A stretch of DNA of 64,000 nucleotides from Leadbetterella sp964423865 (GCA_964423865.1 CAYRGN010000010.1:25355-89354); one strand, 5' to 3'. Positions 42,734 to 52,296 are shown, counted from the stretch's first letter. Program-made: numbers and translations. The notes: generated by a model not told the origin, from the letters alone.

Positions 42734-43216
42734 TTATTTCCCCAGACTTTCTTCCTCAAAAGCCAGGGGCAGGAGTGTTTTGGCGTTTTCAAATACATAG
42801 GTGGGGCCGTCTGTTTTGTGGAGCAAAAGCCGCAGAGGGGTGGCCTGTAGGCGTTCCGTTTCGGTAATGACCTGCCGGCAAATGCCGCAGGGGGTGACCG
42901 GGTGGGCGGAAGTAGATGCGGGCGCGGTCACGGCCAGGGCCAGTACGCGGCTGTCCGGGAAATTGGCATGCACATAGTGCAGCACCGAACGTTCGGCACA
43001 GGTACCTGCCGGGTAGGAGAGATTTTCCTGGTTATTGCCTCCAAAAATGCGGCCGTCGTCAAGCAACACCGCGGCGCCTACCGGAAATTTGCTATAGGGA
43101 GAGTAACTTTTTCCCGCCATTTCCGCTGCTTTCTCCACGAGTGTGGCGTAGGTAGGGTCCAGTTCGGAGATACGGTCAAATTCTTCGTACGTAAGGTTGA
43201 TATTCTTTATTTTCAT
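42734..43216 (-). CDS. cdd: Cytidine deaminase
   Basis: Converts cytidine and deoxycytidine to the uridines for pyrimidine salvage. From ATG 43216 (MKIKNINLTYEEFDRISELD) the protein is 160 residues; the longer frame to 43255 would overlap the end of the phosphorylase gene. The zinc site is complete: Cys-Ala-Glu in AGTCAERSVLH, and the two Cys in TPCGICRQVI. SPYSKFPVGAAVLLDDGRIFGGNNQENLSYP is the substrate-binding part. It follows the nucleoside phosphorylase by 28 bases, forming a salvage operon. Confidence 0.95.
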   Translation of the reverse strand: MKIKNINLTYEEFDRISELDPTYATLVEKAAEMAGKSYSPYSKFPVGAAVLLDDGRIFGGNNQENLSYPAGTCAERSVLHYVHANFPDSRVLALAVTAPASTSAHPVTPCGICRQVITETERLQATPLRLLLHKTDGPTYVFENAKTLLPLAFEEESLGK

Positions 43217-43244
43217 AATGAGGTAATCGCTATAGATGGCCAGT

Positions 43245-44117
43245 TTATCCGACAAAACACTCCAGGGCTTGTCCGATCATCGCTTTGACTGCTTTCTTAT
43301 AATCTCCGGAAAATTCTCCCGTGATGCGGTTCGCAATGATGGTATTGACCGAAAGCGCCTGGTGGCCCATGAGTTGGGAGAGGCCGTAAATGGCGGAGGT
43401 TTCCATTTCAAAATTGGTAATCCGTAAATGGTTGTAAGAAAAGGCGGTGAGCTTTTCATTCAGCAGGGGCTCGCGCACATTCAGCTTTAAAACCCGCCCC
43501 TGCGGACCGTAAAATCCGCAGGCCGTAGCCGTAATGCCCTGGAGGAAATCTCCGGCTTTGTCCAGGATCTCCGCTCCCGCAGGCACCAGGTAAGGCCGCG
43601 CGAAATTCGCGTTCCAGCCCGTCTCCCGGATAAAGTTTTCGATAAAAAGGTTATCCGTAAACGGCTCGGAACCTTCGTAATAATGCAGGAGGCCGTCTAA
43701 GCCCAGTCCGTGAGAACTAGCCAGCACACTATCTACCGGAATATCGCCTTGCAAAGAGCCCGAAGTGCCCAGGCGAATAAAACTCAGGGCAGTATGCTCC
43801 GTTTTTCTCTCCTTCCTGACCAGGTCGATATTGACTGCGGCGTCGAGTTCTCCCAGCACGATATCGATATTGTCGGTACCCATACCGGTGGAGATGACGC
43901 TTGCTCTCTTTCCTTTCCGAATACCCGTATGGGTTACAATCTCCCTTTTCTGCGTGGTAAATTCCACTTTGTCAAAGAAAGCGGAAACCACCGGCACCCG
44001 GTCAGGATCACCCACCAGGAATACGGTTTCGCCTATATTTTCAGGCTTCAGGTTGATATGGTACAAGCTGCCGTCAGCATTCAGGATCAGCTCAGAGTTT
44101 TTATAGGTGTTGCTCAT
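43245..44117 (-). CDS. Nucleoside phosphorylase, uridine phosphorylase-like
   Basis: Splits a nucleoside with phosphate into base and ribose-1-phosphate. The 290-residue protein has the PNP/UDP family fold: VFLVGDPDRVPVVSAFFD near residue 32 (phosphate loop), THTGIRKGKRASVISTGMGTDNIDIVLGEL, IRLGTSGSLQGDIPVDSVL, and ITNFEMETSAIYGLSQLMGH with the Glu-Met-Glu that contacts ribose. The operon with cdd supports uridine as substrate. A purine or broader specificity cannot be excluded. Confidence 0.9.
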   Translation of the reverse strand: MSNTYKNSELILNADGSLYHINLKPENIGETVFLVGDPDRVPVVSAFFDKVEFTTQKREIVTHTGIRKGKRASVISTGMGTDNIDIVLGELDAAVNIDLVRKERKTEHTALSFIRLGTSGSLQGDIPVDSVLASSHGLGLDGLLHYYEGSEPFTDNLFIENFIRETGWNANFARPYLVPAGAEILDKAGDFLQGITATACGFYGPQGRVLKLNVREPLLNEKLTAFSYNHLRITNFEMETSAIYGLSQLMGHQALSVNTIIANRITGEFSGDYKKAVKAMIGQALECFVG

Positions 44118-44150
44118 GTATATTCAATTCTGTATAAATTTTTAGCCGGG

Positions 44151-44167
44151 CGGAAGGCCGCCCCGTG
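44151..44167. repeat. Short hairpin element, copy 1 of CGGAAG(G/A)CCGCCCCGTG
   Basis: GGGCGGAAGGCCGCCC can fold with six pairs. The same 17-mer with one change is at 52086-52102, also in an intergenic region and also followed by a CGCTT. Confidence 0.6.
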
Positions 44168-44330
44168 GCGAACCGCTTTTGGCCTTAAGCACAAAAAAGA
44201 ACCGACAAGCTAGCTTATCTGCATAGAAATACCAATCATTTGAAAGATTTTTTTTCTATAGAGGAGATTTATCAGATGTAAAAGTGTATTTTTAAAAAAT
44301 TTTTTTAATGTTTCAATCGCCCGAATATTT

Positions 44331-45545
44331 ATGACCCGTACCAAAAGTTACTATGGACCTTTAGCCATTATTGGCGTACTATTTTTCATATTTGGTTTTA
44401 TTACGTGGGTAAACGCTGTGCTTATCCCGTTTTTTCAGAAAGCGTTTGACCTGGATAACACCTCGGCCTACCTGGTGACTTTCGCTTTCTATATCAGTTA
44501 TACGGTGATGGCCATTCCTTCTACCTGGGTTTTGAAAAAGGTGGGATTTAAAAGGGGGATGTCGGTAGGACTTTTTATCATGGCCCTGGGCGCTCTTATT
44601 TTTGTGCCGGCGGCCCGCGTGGAGTCTTACGGACTGTTCCTGACCGGACTTTTTGTGATTGCCACCGGTCTTACCCTTCTGCAAACCGCTTCCAACCCTT
44701 ATGTCACTATTCTCGGCCCCATTGAAAGCGCGGCCCAGAGGATCAGCGTGATGGGCATTGCCAACAAAATTGCGGGTATTATCGGGCAAAAGGTATTCGG
44801 AGGACTCCTCCTGGCGGGGGGAGCCACGGTGGCAGGCACGCTCAGCCGTGGGGAGCAACTGGATAAAGTGGTGATTCCTTACCTTTCCATTGCGGCGGTG
44901 CTGGCGGTGCTGGGTATCGCGGTCTGGGTGATGAAAGGCCTGCCGGAAGTGGAGGAAGAAGAGGAGGAGGTCACCGAAGGCGGTGCGTCGTCTATCTGGG
45001 CGCACCCGAACCTGGTGCTGGGCCTGGTGGCCCTCTTTGCTTATGTGGGCGCAGAGGTGATCGCCGGAGATTCCATCATCGCGTACGGTATCTCCCAGGG
45101 TTTCCCGGAATCCGAAGCCAAAGATTTCGGTACCTATACCCTCTGGCTTATGCTGGTGGGTTATATCCTGGGCATTTTCCTGATTCCACGGGTGATTTCC
45201 CAGGGGACCTGGCTGAAATATTCGGCCATTTTCGGTGTGTTGGTGACGGTGGCGGCGATTTTGACCACCGGGTTTACGTCGGTTTTGTGTATTGCGTTTT
45301 TAGGACTGGCCAATGCCATCATGTGGCCGGCCATCTGGCCCCTGGCGCTTGACGGACTCGGTAAGCACACCAAGCTGGCTTCGGCCCTGCTGGTGATGAT
45401 GATTTCCGGGGGCGCTATCCTGACCTCCCTTTACGGAAAGGTATCGGAATATACCGGTACACAGAACGCTTACTGGCTGGTGGTACCCCTTTACGCGTTT
45501 ATTTTTTGGTACGCGGCGGTTGGACATAAAAAGAAATCCTGGTAA
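44331..45545 (+). CDS. Sugar MFS transporter, FucP/GluP family
   Basis: A 404-residue inner-membrane sugar:H+ symporter with 12 hydrophobic helices. The start IIGVLFFIFGFITWVNAVLIPFF is the family mark (FGxxTW.N..L.P), then VTFAFYISYTVMAIPSTWVLKKVGFKRGMSVGL and GLTLLQTASNPYVTILG, the well-known FucP/GluP block. An acidic cytoplasmic loop (EVEEEEEEVTEGG) lies in the middle. The sugar could be fucose, glucose, galactose or an amino sugar. The next gene, an exported M1 peptidase, follows after a heptamer array. Confidence 0.93.
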   Translation: MTRTKSYYGPLAIIGVLFFIFGFITWVNAVLIPFFQKAFDLDNTSAYLVTFAFYISYTVMAIPSTWVLKKVGFKRGMSVGLFIMALGALIFVPAARVESYGLFLTGLFVIATGLTLLQTASNPYVTILGPIESAAQRISVMGIANKIAGIIGQKVFGGLLLAGGATVAGTLSRGEQLDKVVIPYLSIAAVLAVLGIAVWVMKGLPEVEEEEEEVTEGGASSIWAHPNLVLGLVALFAYVGAEVIAGDSIIAYGISQGFPESEAKDFGTYTLWLMLVGYILGIFLIPRVISQGTWLKYSAIFGVLVTVAAILTTGFTSVLCIAFLGLANAIMWPAIWPLALDGLGKHTKLASALLVMMISGGAILTSLYGKVSEYTGTQNAYWLVVPLYAFIFWYAAVGHKKKSW

Positions 45546-45551
45546 ACTCAA

Positions 45552-45599
45552 AGCTCATAACCCAAGCTCATAGCTCACAGCTCACAGCTCATAGCTCAA
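45552..45599. repeat. Heptamer array, AGCTCAT family, 6 units
   Basis: AGCTCAT at 45552, then after a six-base slip AGCTCAT, AGCTCAC, AGCTCAC, AGCTCAT, AGCTCAA to 45599. It ends 11 bases before the ATG of the M1 peptidase gene. Confidence 0.85.
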
Positions 45600-45610
45600 A
45601 TTTGATATCG

Positions 45611-47236
45611 ATGAAAAAAACTATCTTACTCCTCTCCGTACTGCTGTCGACCCTTACTGCCGGCGCGCAGATCGGACACGGAAGCAAAAAAACATTTACG
45701 CTTGACGACACTCTCAGGGGAACCATCACCCCCGAAAGGGCCTGGTGGGATCTCCTCCATTATGACCTCAGCGTAGAGGTAGATGTTGCCAACAAATATT
45801 TTAAAGGGTCTAACGTGATTCGTTTCAAAACCCTGGAGACTCACCCGGTTATGCAGGTAGACCTCCAGGAGCCGCTGGAGCTGACGGCGGCGTACCAGGG
45901 AGAAACCAAACTGACCTTTACCAAACGGGGAGCCAACGCCTATTTTATCCGCCTGGCTTCCCCGCCCGCGCCGGGGTCTGAAGCCGAAGTTACCGTACAC
46001 TACGAAGGAAATCCCCGTGTCGCCCGCCGCGCGCCCTGGGACGGTGGCGTTTCCTGGGCCAAAGACAAACTCGGACGGGCCTTTGTCTCTACCTCCTGCC
46101 AGGGACTCGGCGCCAGCGTATGGTGGCCCTGCAAAGACCACATGTACGACGAACCCGATAACGGTATGCGCATCACCATGACCGTACCCGACAGTCTTAT
46201 GAACGTCTCCAACGGCATGCTGGCGTCTAAATGCACCTATGCAGACGGCAAGGTGACTACGGTATGGGAAGTCAAAAATCCCATCAATAACTACGGGGTT
46301 AACCTGAACGCCGGGCATTACGCCCACTACCGCGAAACCTTCCAGGGCGAAAAAGGCCCCCTGCAGGTCGATTACTGGCCCCTGGATTACAACCTCGAAG
46401 CCGCCAGAGAACATTTCCAGGACGTACCCCGCATGCTGGAGGCGTTTGAACACTGGTTCGGGCCTTATCCTTTCTACGAAGACGGCTTTAAACTGGTGGA
46501 AGTGCCTTACCTGGGCATGGAACACCAGAGTTCGGTCACCTACGGCAACCAGTACAAAAAGGGGTATCTCGGCCGCGACCTTTCCGGTACAGGCTGGGGA
46601 CTGAAGTGGGACTTTATCATTATACATGAAAGTGGGCACGAATGGTTTGCCAATAATATTACCTACAAAGACATTGCCGACATGTGGGTACACGAGGGCT
46701 TTACTTCCTATTCGGAATCCCTTTTTGTAGATTACCACTATGGCAAAAAAGCCGGGGAAGATTATGTGATCGGCTGCCGCAAAAGCATTAAAAACGATAT
46801 TCCCATTATCGGTGTGTACAACGTGAACCACGAAGGTTCCGGCGACATGTACAGCAAAGGAGCCAATATGCTGCACACCATCCGGCATATTATAGGCGAC
46901 GACGAGAAATTTCGAGGAATTTTAAGAGGACTGAATGCCGATTTCTACCACCAGACGGTGACTTCCGCCGATGTGGAGCGCTATATCTCTGAAAAAGCCG
47001 GTACCGACCTCAGCAAGGTGTTCGACCAGTACCTGAGAGATGTACGGATCCCGAAACTGGCTACCAAAGTGCAGGGAGGGAAAGTGTCGTATCGTTGGGA
47101 AAACGTAATTGTTGGCTTTGATATGCCGGTGAAAGTCGCGGTAGATGGGAAGGAGCAAATGCTTTACCCTACCACCGCCTGGAAGACCGTTAAAGGAAAA
47201 ACCCTGGTGGCCGACCGGAATTTTTATATTGAGTGA
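45611..47236 (+). CDS. Exported M1 family metallopeptidase (second copy type)
   Basis: A 541-residue zinc aminopeptidase for the periplasm. From ATG 45611 the protein has a 19-residue signal peptide (MKKTILLLSVLLSTLTAGA-Q). The N-terminal beta domain runs to about 210. The HExxH site is His339-Glu340-x-x-His343 in IIHESGHEWFANN, with the third ligand Glu in WVHEGFTSYSESLFVD. The substrate loop is LGMEHQSSVTYG in place of GAMEN. It is shorter than full M1 enzymes because the C-terminal helical domain is missing, as in other members of this subgroup. The TTG at 45602 would add only three residues ahead of the signal peptide. Confidence 0.92.
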   Translation: MKKTILLLSVLLSTLTAGAQIGHGSKKTFTLDDTLRGTITPERAWWDLLHYDLSVEVDVANKYFKGSNVIRFKTLETHPVMQVDLQEPLELTAAYQGETKLTFTKRGANAYFIRLASPPAPGSEAEVTVHYEGNPRVARRAPWDGGVSWAKDKLGRAFVSTSCQGLGASVWWPCKDHMYDEPDNGMRITMTVPDSLMNVSNGMLASKCTYADGKVTTVWEVKNPINNYGVNLNAGHYAHYRETFQGEKGPLQVDYWPLDYNLEAAREHFQDVPRMLEAFEHWFGPYPFYEDGFKLVEVPYLGMEHQSSVTYGNQYKKGYLGRDLSGTGWGLKWDFIIIHESGHEWFANNITYKDIADMWVHEGFTSYSESLFVDYHYGKKAGEDYVIGCRKSIKNDIPIIGVYNVNHEGSGDMYSKGANMLHTIRHIIGDDEKFRGILRGLNADFYHQTVTSADVERYISEKAGTDLSKVFDQYLRDVRIPKLATKVQGGKVSYRWENVIVGFDMPVKVAVDGKEQMLYPTTAWKTVKGKTLVADRNFYIE

Positions 47237-47239
47237 AAG

Positions 47240-47463
47240 AGCTGTGAGCTATCAGCTATCAGCTATCAGCTATCAGCTGTTAGCTATCAGCATTCAGCTA
47301 TCAGCTATCAGCTGTTAGCTATTAGCTGTTAGAAGCGGAGGTAACTACTATCAGACATATCAAACAGAGTTGTGCCCGGCAGTTTAATTGTGGTACGATT
47401 CCTACCGGACTGATAGCTGATAGCTGACAGCTCATAGCTCATAGCTGAACGCTCACAGCTAAA
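47240..47463. repeat. Inverted pair of AGCTATC heptamer arrays, 13 and 7 units
   Basis: Thirteen units in perfect register (AGCTGTG, AGCTATC x4, AGCTGTT, AGCTATC, AGCATTC and so on) fill 47240-47330. An 84-base unique core follows. Then AGCTGAT, AGCTGAC, AGCTCAT, AGCTCAT, AGCTGAA, CGCTCAC, AGCTAAA occupy 47415-47463 in the opposite sense. This is the longest array of the window and sits in front of the frameshifted methyltransferase gene. Confidence 0.9.
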
Positions 47464-47481
47464 TACATAAACTTACCCCTT

Positions 47482-48641
47482 TTGAAAAAGAAATTCATAA
47501 ATACATTTTCAGAGAATTTTGAAAAGTCAATATTTTCTAAATTAACAATTAGTTCAGTTGTTTCAAATTATTCTGAAAATAGTGATTTGAAATCAATCAT
47601 GATCCGGCCCTTGGAAGGGAAAAAAGGACGAATGCTCACCTGGGTATACCGCCACGCCCGGAAAGACATCACCCAAAACCATACCCTGGAAGAGTCGGTG
47701 GCCTTGCTGAACGACCTGCTCGGAGTGCGGTTTTCCCAGGCCGACTGTACTGTATCGGCATAGATTACTTCCTGAAAACCGACGGGAAAGAGAGGTTGAC
47801 CGTAAAAGAAAGTACGGTAGAGCGGGAGGTAAGCGGGCGGCACGACAAGGAGAAAAACCGGATGGTGGAACCCTCGGCTACTTTTCTGCATTTGTTGGAA
47901 GTGACTTCGGCAGACGGACACATCCGCAAAGACAAGCGGGATAAGTTTATTCAGATCAACAAATTCCTCGAATTTTTCTCTACCTCCATACAGTCTTTGG
48001 CCGAGCAGGAAATTACAGTACTCGATATGGGTTCAGGCAAAGGGTATCTTACTTTCGCTTTGTATGATTACCTCGTTCGGGCGGGCAAAGAGGCCCGGGT
48101 CACCGGGGTGGAGTTCCGCCAGGAGATGGTGGACCTGTGCAATGCTCTGGCCGAAAAGGCAGCTTTTGCAGGCTTAAACTTTGTGCAGGGAACCATCGAG
48201 GGGCATGATTTTACACATAGCGACGTGGTGGTGGCCCTCCACGCCTGCGATACCGCCACCGACGAGGCCCTGTACAAAGGCATCCGGGCCGGCGCCCGGG
48301 TCATCATGGTGTCGCCCTGCTGCCATAAACAGGTGCGGCGTTCCATGCGACCGGAGGGTACCGCCGCCGCCTTCGCCCGCTTCGGTATCTTGAAAGAACG
48401 CATGGCGGAGATGCTGACCGACCTCCTCCGGGCCGCGATCCTGGAAATCTACGGTTACCAGACCCGGGTTTTCGAATTTGTGAATTCCGAACACTCTCCC
48501 AAAAACCTGATGATCACCGCCGTGAAAAAACGTGACTCCGCCGCGTCTCAACCCGAAGCATGGAAGGAAGTAGAAGCCCTGAAGACGGCTTACGGACTGG
48601 AATATCATCATTTGCAAAAGCTGCTGGCCGAAAGTTTTTGA
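47482..48641 (+). pseudogene. Class I SAM methyltransferase gene interrupted by a frameshift
   Basis: Two frames make one protein. The first (47482-47763, TTG start) gives an N-terminal domain (KLTISSVVSN, IMIRPLEGKKGRMLTWVYRH, DITQNHTLEESVALLNDLL) and ends shortly after FSQADCTVSA. The second frame is already open at the same place, reading RLYCIGIDYFLKTDGKERLT, and runs to 48641. It holds the methyltransferase domain (Methyltransf_32 type): VLDMGSGKGYLTFALYDYL, VTGVEFRQEMVDLCNALAE, VVVALHACDTATDEALYKG and SPCCHKQVRR. A one-base change near 47735-47755 joins them into about 386 residues. Whether this is a real mutation or a sequence error is open. The family is of unknown target in Bacteroidota. 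Second part alone: 47796-48641. Confidence 0.75.
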
Positions 48642-48786
48642 TGTATTTAATTCTTTTGGGACTTCGATTCTATTATAAAGTCTACCTATTAGTTTGACCT
48701 GTTTTTATATAAACGTATTCAAAAATGGGATGGATATCATTTTTCAAAGGTGTAGGTGAGAACCAGGCGTACTTCCCACTTTACTC

Positions 48787-51700
48787 TCAATACCGCCCAT
48801 AATTCTCCAGGAAATACCGGAACTCCTCCTGCAAAACCTCAAATTTCTTTTCGAAGCCGTCCAGTATTCCGTCTTTGGCCGGAACCTCTATCTCTTTGGT
48901 GATTTCGTGGATGCGCATCAGCCCGATGGTACCCGAATTGCCTTTCAGGGTATGCAGTTCTTTCTGGATGGTGACCACATCTTTCCGCTCAAAAGCGGTT
49001 TGTACCTGCCTGATCTGTTCCCCGGCCTCTTCCCGGAAATCTTCAAAAACAGAAAGCAGCATATCGCCACCCACCATCTCCTTTAAGCTGTCAATCACCC
49101 CGGTATCAAACGCGGGCACCGAAGCGTCCATCTCCTCGAATTTTTTCGGTTCAGGCGGTTTTCGTGTGATCGTCTGAGGCGAAGAAAGACACTCCTCCAC
49201 TTTCTGCACCAGCAGGTTCGCCCGTATAGGTTTAGACAGGTAATTGTCCATGCCGCTGGCCAGGAATTTCTCCCGGTCGTTTTCCATAGAATAGGCCGTC
49301 ATGGCCACCACGGGCGGCAAGCTAAATTTCTCTCTCAGGAGGCGCGTGGTCTCTATCCCGTCCATTTCGGGCATCTGTATATCCATCAGGATGAGGTCAA
49401 AATCCGGGTTGTTCCGGAAGGTCTCAATCGCTTTTTTGCCGGAATCCGCCCCGATTACGTGGCAATTGGCCTTCCTCAGGATTTCCATGGCCACCTTGCG
49501 GTTGATGGCGTTGTCGTCTACCAGCAGAATTTTAGGGGAAAAATCACGGAAATATCCCTCGATGGAAATTTCACTGGCCGTGCTTATCCGCTCACTGATT
49601 TTCGCCTCCTGGGTTTCTTCCGCCGGCAGGGTAAACCAGAACGTGCTGCCTTCTCCCCACACCGATTTCAGACCGATCTCTCCTCCCATATTCTCCACCA
49701 GCTGCTTGGAAATTACCAGGCCCAGGCCGGTGCCGCCGAACGCTTTCTTCGTCGAAATATCCAGTTGCTGGAAAGAGTTGAAGAGGCGAGACTGGTTTTC
49801 CTCCGAAATTCCGATGCCCGTGTCGGTCACTTCAAACCTCAGAAACTGCACCCCCTCTTGGCGGTCTGTCAGCATGATTTTAATGATCACGTCTCCGTTC
49901 TGGGTAAATTTAATGGCATTGGAAGTGAGGTTAGACAAGATTTGCAACAAACGGATCTGATCGCCGATAATGAAGGGGTGGACCCGTTCATCCCATTCAA
50001 ATTTCAGGAGGTTATTGGTCTCCGCCGCTTTTTGCTTAAACAGGGCCACCAGGTTCTTTAACATTTCCTTCAGATCAAACGGCCTTTTCTCAATGTTCAT
50101 TTTCCCGGCCTCCAGTTTGGAAAGGTCGAGGATGTCGTTCAGGATGGTGAGCAGGGTTTCCGAAGAATTCCGGATAGTATTGACGTAATCTTTTTGTAAT
50201 TTATCCAGTTCCGTTTCGTTCAGTACATCAATCATCCCGATGATGCCGTTCATGGGCGTGCGGATTTCATGGCTCATATTGGCCAGGAACTGCTCTTTGA
50301 CTTTCAGGAGGTATTCCGCTTCTTCTTTGGCCACTTTCAGTTCATCTGCGCTTCTCAGAAGTTCGGTCACGTCGCGGGCCACGCCCTCCACTTCAATGGG
50401 AGTGCCTTTTTCGTTCTTGATCATCCGGATATTCAGCATAAACTGGCGTATACTGCCGTCTTTCCGCTTTACACTTACTTCGTAATTGGTGATATTCCCC
50501 GATTTCAGGAGGGTTTTTATATTTTTGGAAGAGTCTACCACGTCTTCAAAAAACTGGTCTACTTTCTGGTGAATCACTTCCTCTTCCCGGTAGCCGGTAT
50601 GTTTATACACCGAGGGGGAAATCATGGTGATATTGCCGGCCAGGTCTGAACGGTAATAAATGTCAATAAACGACTCAATGATATTCCGGAACTTATTTTC
50701 ACTCTTCTGAAGGTCGAGCAGGGCTTTTTTATTCTCCGTGATATTCCGCGCTATTCCCGACACCTCTTCCACTTCTCCGTTTTCACCCGAAATGATGGGG
50801 TTCAGGTGAAACTCGTACCAGTCGGTTCCTCCGTTCTTTTGTCCCCAGTGCAGTTCAAAATATTGAGGGGTGCCGGCAAAAGCCATATTGTACTTTTCCC
50901 GCATCATGGGCTTGTCGTCCGGGTGAAACAGTTTCCACCCGTAGCGTTCAATGCTGCTGTTGATCCGGGGTTCCTCGCCCAGCTGGCTGTACACGATATT
51001 GTAATAATTCCGGTTCATGGAACTGAGCTGGCGCCGGGTGTTGACCGTCCAGAGCAGGTGAGAACTGCTGTCGAACAGGGCCTTCAGGCGGGCGGTCTGT
51101 AATTCGAGGTCGGCTTCCGCCCGCTTGCGTTCCATGGTCATCGCGATCTGTCCCGATACAAACTGCAACAGTTCCAGGTCATTGCTGCTGAACTTGTTTT
51201 CATCGGAATAGGATTTGATGCCGATCACGCCAATCACCTCTTCATTGACCTTTAGGGGTACCAGGATCTGCACGGCGGGCAGAATGGACTCGTAGATGAA
51301 GAGTTTTTCCCTTTCTATCAGTTCTTCCAGCTCTTCCTTGTTGAAGACCAAAGGCTTTTTCTGGAGGAGGGAATACTCAATCAGGCCGTTGCCCAGGTGC
51401 CGTTTCATGTAATTCTGGCCCGTATCAAAAAACTCATCCACGTGGTAGGGAAAGTTGATACTGCTGTCGCTGTTGTCAAAAACGGCCACAAAGAAATTGT
51501 TGGCGTAGATGTTCTTTTTGAGGTTCAGATGCACCTGGGCCAGGAAATCTTCAAGGCTACGCGTATTCAGGTTGCTCTGGGCAATGGCAAAATACAGGTT
51601 TTGGGCCGCTTCGGCGCGCCGCCTCTGGGTGATGTCGCGCAGGATAAAGCGGTACACTTTGGTTTCATTGCTGAGCCTTGAAAAATGGATGTCGCCCAGC

Positions 51701-52005
51701 ATATACACCCTTTTCTTGAGTTTATTCCGGAAAACCAGGGTGTAATCGTGGAGGTGTTCGCCCGAACGCAGTCCCAGTATTTCCTTCACCGTGTCGTCTT
51801 TAAACTGGGGATGCAGGTAATCGGTAATCCGTCGGTTTTTGACTTCCGCTTTTTCATAGCCCAACGTTTTGACAAAGGAATTGTTCACGAAAATAAACTC
51901 GCCCTTGCTGTTCAGGATAAAGTTGATTTCGGAAGTGTTCTCCACAAAATCTTCCAGGAAATTGATATATTCCGAAGGGTAAGTTACCGTCTTTAAGTTA
52001 GCCAT
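48787..52005 (-). CDS. Hybrid sensor histidine kinase with PAS, GAF, receiver and HPt domains
   Basis: A 1072-residue signalling protein without a membrane segment, thus a cytoplasmic sensor. In order: PAS (about 12-135), GAF (150-300), PAS (310-430), PAS (440-555), HisKA with the phospho-acceptor His579 in NMSHEIRTPMNGIIG, the ATPase domain with NLTSNAIKFTQ, DTGIGISEENQ and GGTGLGLVISKQL, a receiver with Asp875 in LILMDIQMPEMDG, and HPt with His1018 in LHTLKGNSGTIG. This is a complete His-Asp-His relay; the final output regulator must be encoded elsewhere. The signal is unknown; PAS and GAF domains often sense redox state, light or small ligands. Confidence 0.95.
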   Translation of the reverse strand: MANLKTVTYPSEYINFLEDFVENTSEINFILNSKGEFIFVNNSFVKTLGYEKAEVKNRRITDYLHPQFKDDTVKEILGLRSGEHLHDYTLVFRNKLKKRVYMLGDIHFSRLSNETKVYRFILRDITQRRRAEAAQNLYFAIAQSNLNTRSLEDFLAQVHLNLKKNIYANNFFVAVFDNSDSSINFPYHVDEFFDTGQNYMKRHLGNGLIEYSLLQKKPLVFNKEELEELIEREKLFIYESILPAVQILVPLKVNEEVIGVIGIKSYSDENKFSSNDLELLQFVSGQIAMTMERKRAEADLELQTARLKALFDSSSHLLWTVNTRRQLSSMNRNYYNIVYSQLGEEPRINSSIERYGWKLFHPDDKPMMREKYNMAFAGTPQYFELHWGQKNGGTDWYEFHLNPIISGENGEVEEVSGIARNITENKKALLDLQKSENKFRNIIESFIDIYYRSDLAGNITMISPSVYKHTGYREEEVIHQKVDQFFEDVVDSSKNIKTLLKSGNITNYEVSVKRKDGSIRQFMLNIRMIKNEKGTPIEVEGVARDVTELLRSADELKVAKEEAEYLLKVKEQFLANMSHEIRTPMNGIIGMIDVLNETELDKLQKDYVNTIRNSSETLLTILNDILDLSKLEAGKMNIEKRPFDLKEMLKNLVALFKQKAAETNNLLKFEWDERVHPFIIGDQIRLLQILSNLTSNAIKFTQNGDVIIKIMLTDRQEGVQFLRFEVTDTGIGISEENQSRLFNSFQQLDISTKKAFGGTGLGLVISKQLVENMGGEIGLKSVWGEGSTFWFTLPAEETQEAKISERISTASEISIEGYFRDFSPKILLVDDNAINRKVAMEILRKANCHVIGADSGKKAIETFRNNPDFDLILMDIQMPEMDGIETTRLLREKFSLPPVVAMTAYSMENDREKFLASGMDNYLSKPIRANLLVQKVEECLSSPQTITRKPPEPKKFEEMDASVPAFDTGVIDSLKEMVGGDMLLSVFEDFREEAGEQIRQVQTAFERKDVVTIQKELHTLKGNSGTIGLMRIHEITKEIEVPAKDGILDGFEKKFEVLQEEFRYFLENYGRY

Positions 52006-52037
52006 ACGTTTTCGCTCTTTTCAGCTTTGTAAATTTT

Positions 52038-52174
52038 AGCTATCAGCAGTCAGCTATCAGCAGTCAGTTTTTAGCTTTCAGTGGTCGGAAGACCGCCCCG
52101 TGCGTTTCGCTTGTTCGTAACGCCAAGCTCATAGCTCATAGCTGATAGCTCATAGCTGACAGCTGACAGCTCTT
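52038..52174. repeat. Inverted pair of AGCTATC heptamer arrays around a hairpin core
   Basis: AGCTATC, AGCAGTC, AGCTATC, AGCAGTC, AGTTTTT, AGCTTTC, AGTGGTC at 52038-52086; core of about 40 bases with the GGTCGGAAGACC hairpin; AGCTCAT, AGCTCAT, AGCTGAT, AGCTCAT, AGCTGAC, AGCTGAC, AGCTCTT at 52126-52174 in the opposite sense. It lies between divergent genes (histidine kinase and rsmA). Confidence 0.88.
52086..52102. repeat. Short hairpin element, copy 2 of CGGAAG(G/A)CCGCCCCGTG
   Basis: CGGAAGACCGCCCCGTG differs in one base from 44151-44167. It forms GGTC-GGAA-GACC with the bases before it, and is the core of the inverted heptamer pair. Confidence 0.6.
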
Positions 52175-52247
52175 TCATGCCGGATTAAAACTAAGAAATA
52201 TTGCCCGAATTTAGTGCTACTCTGAAAGACAATTTAGTTTCGGACAG

Positions 52248-52276
52248 TTGAATTGTCTTATTATTGCCTAATTTTG
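52248..52276 (+). promoter_or_regulatory. rsmA promoter, TTG and TAATTTTG
   Basis: TTG at 52248-52250 and TAATTTTG at 52269-52276, separated by 18 bases, fit the Bacteroidota consensus closely. Transcription would begin about 7 bases later, which places the upstream TTG codon at 52264 outside the mRNA. Confidence 0.65.
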
Positions 52277-52296
52277 CCCATCAAACAGAAACCGGA

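Noticed and set aside
47735..47763. Programmed ribosomal frameshift in the methyltransferase gene
   Set aside because: The needed shift is -1, and GTTTTCC in the actual frame is not an X XXY YYZ site; mutation or sequence error is simpler.
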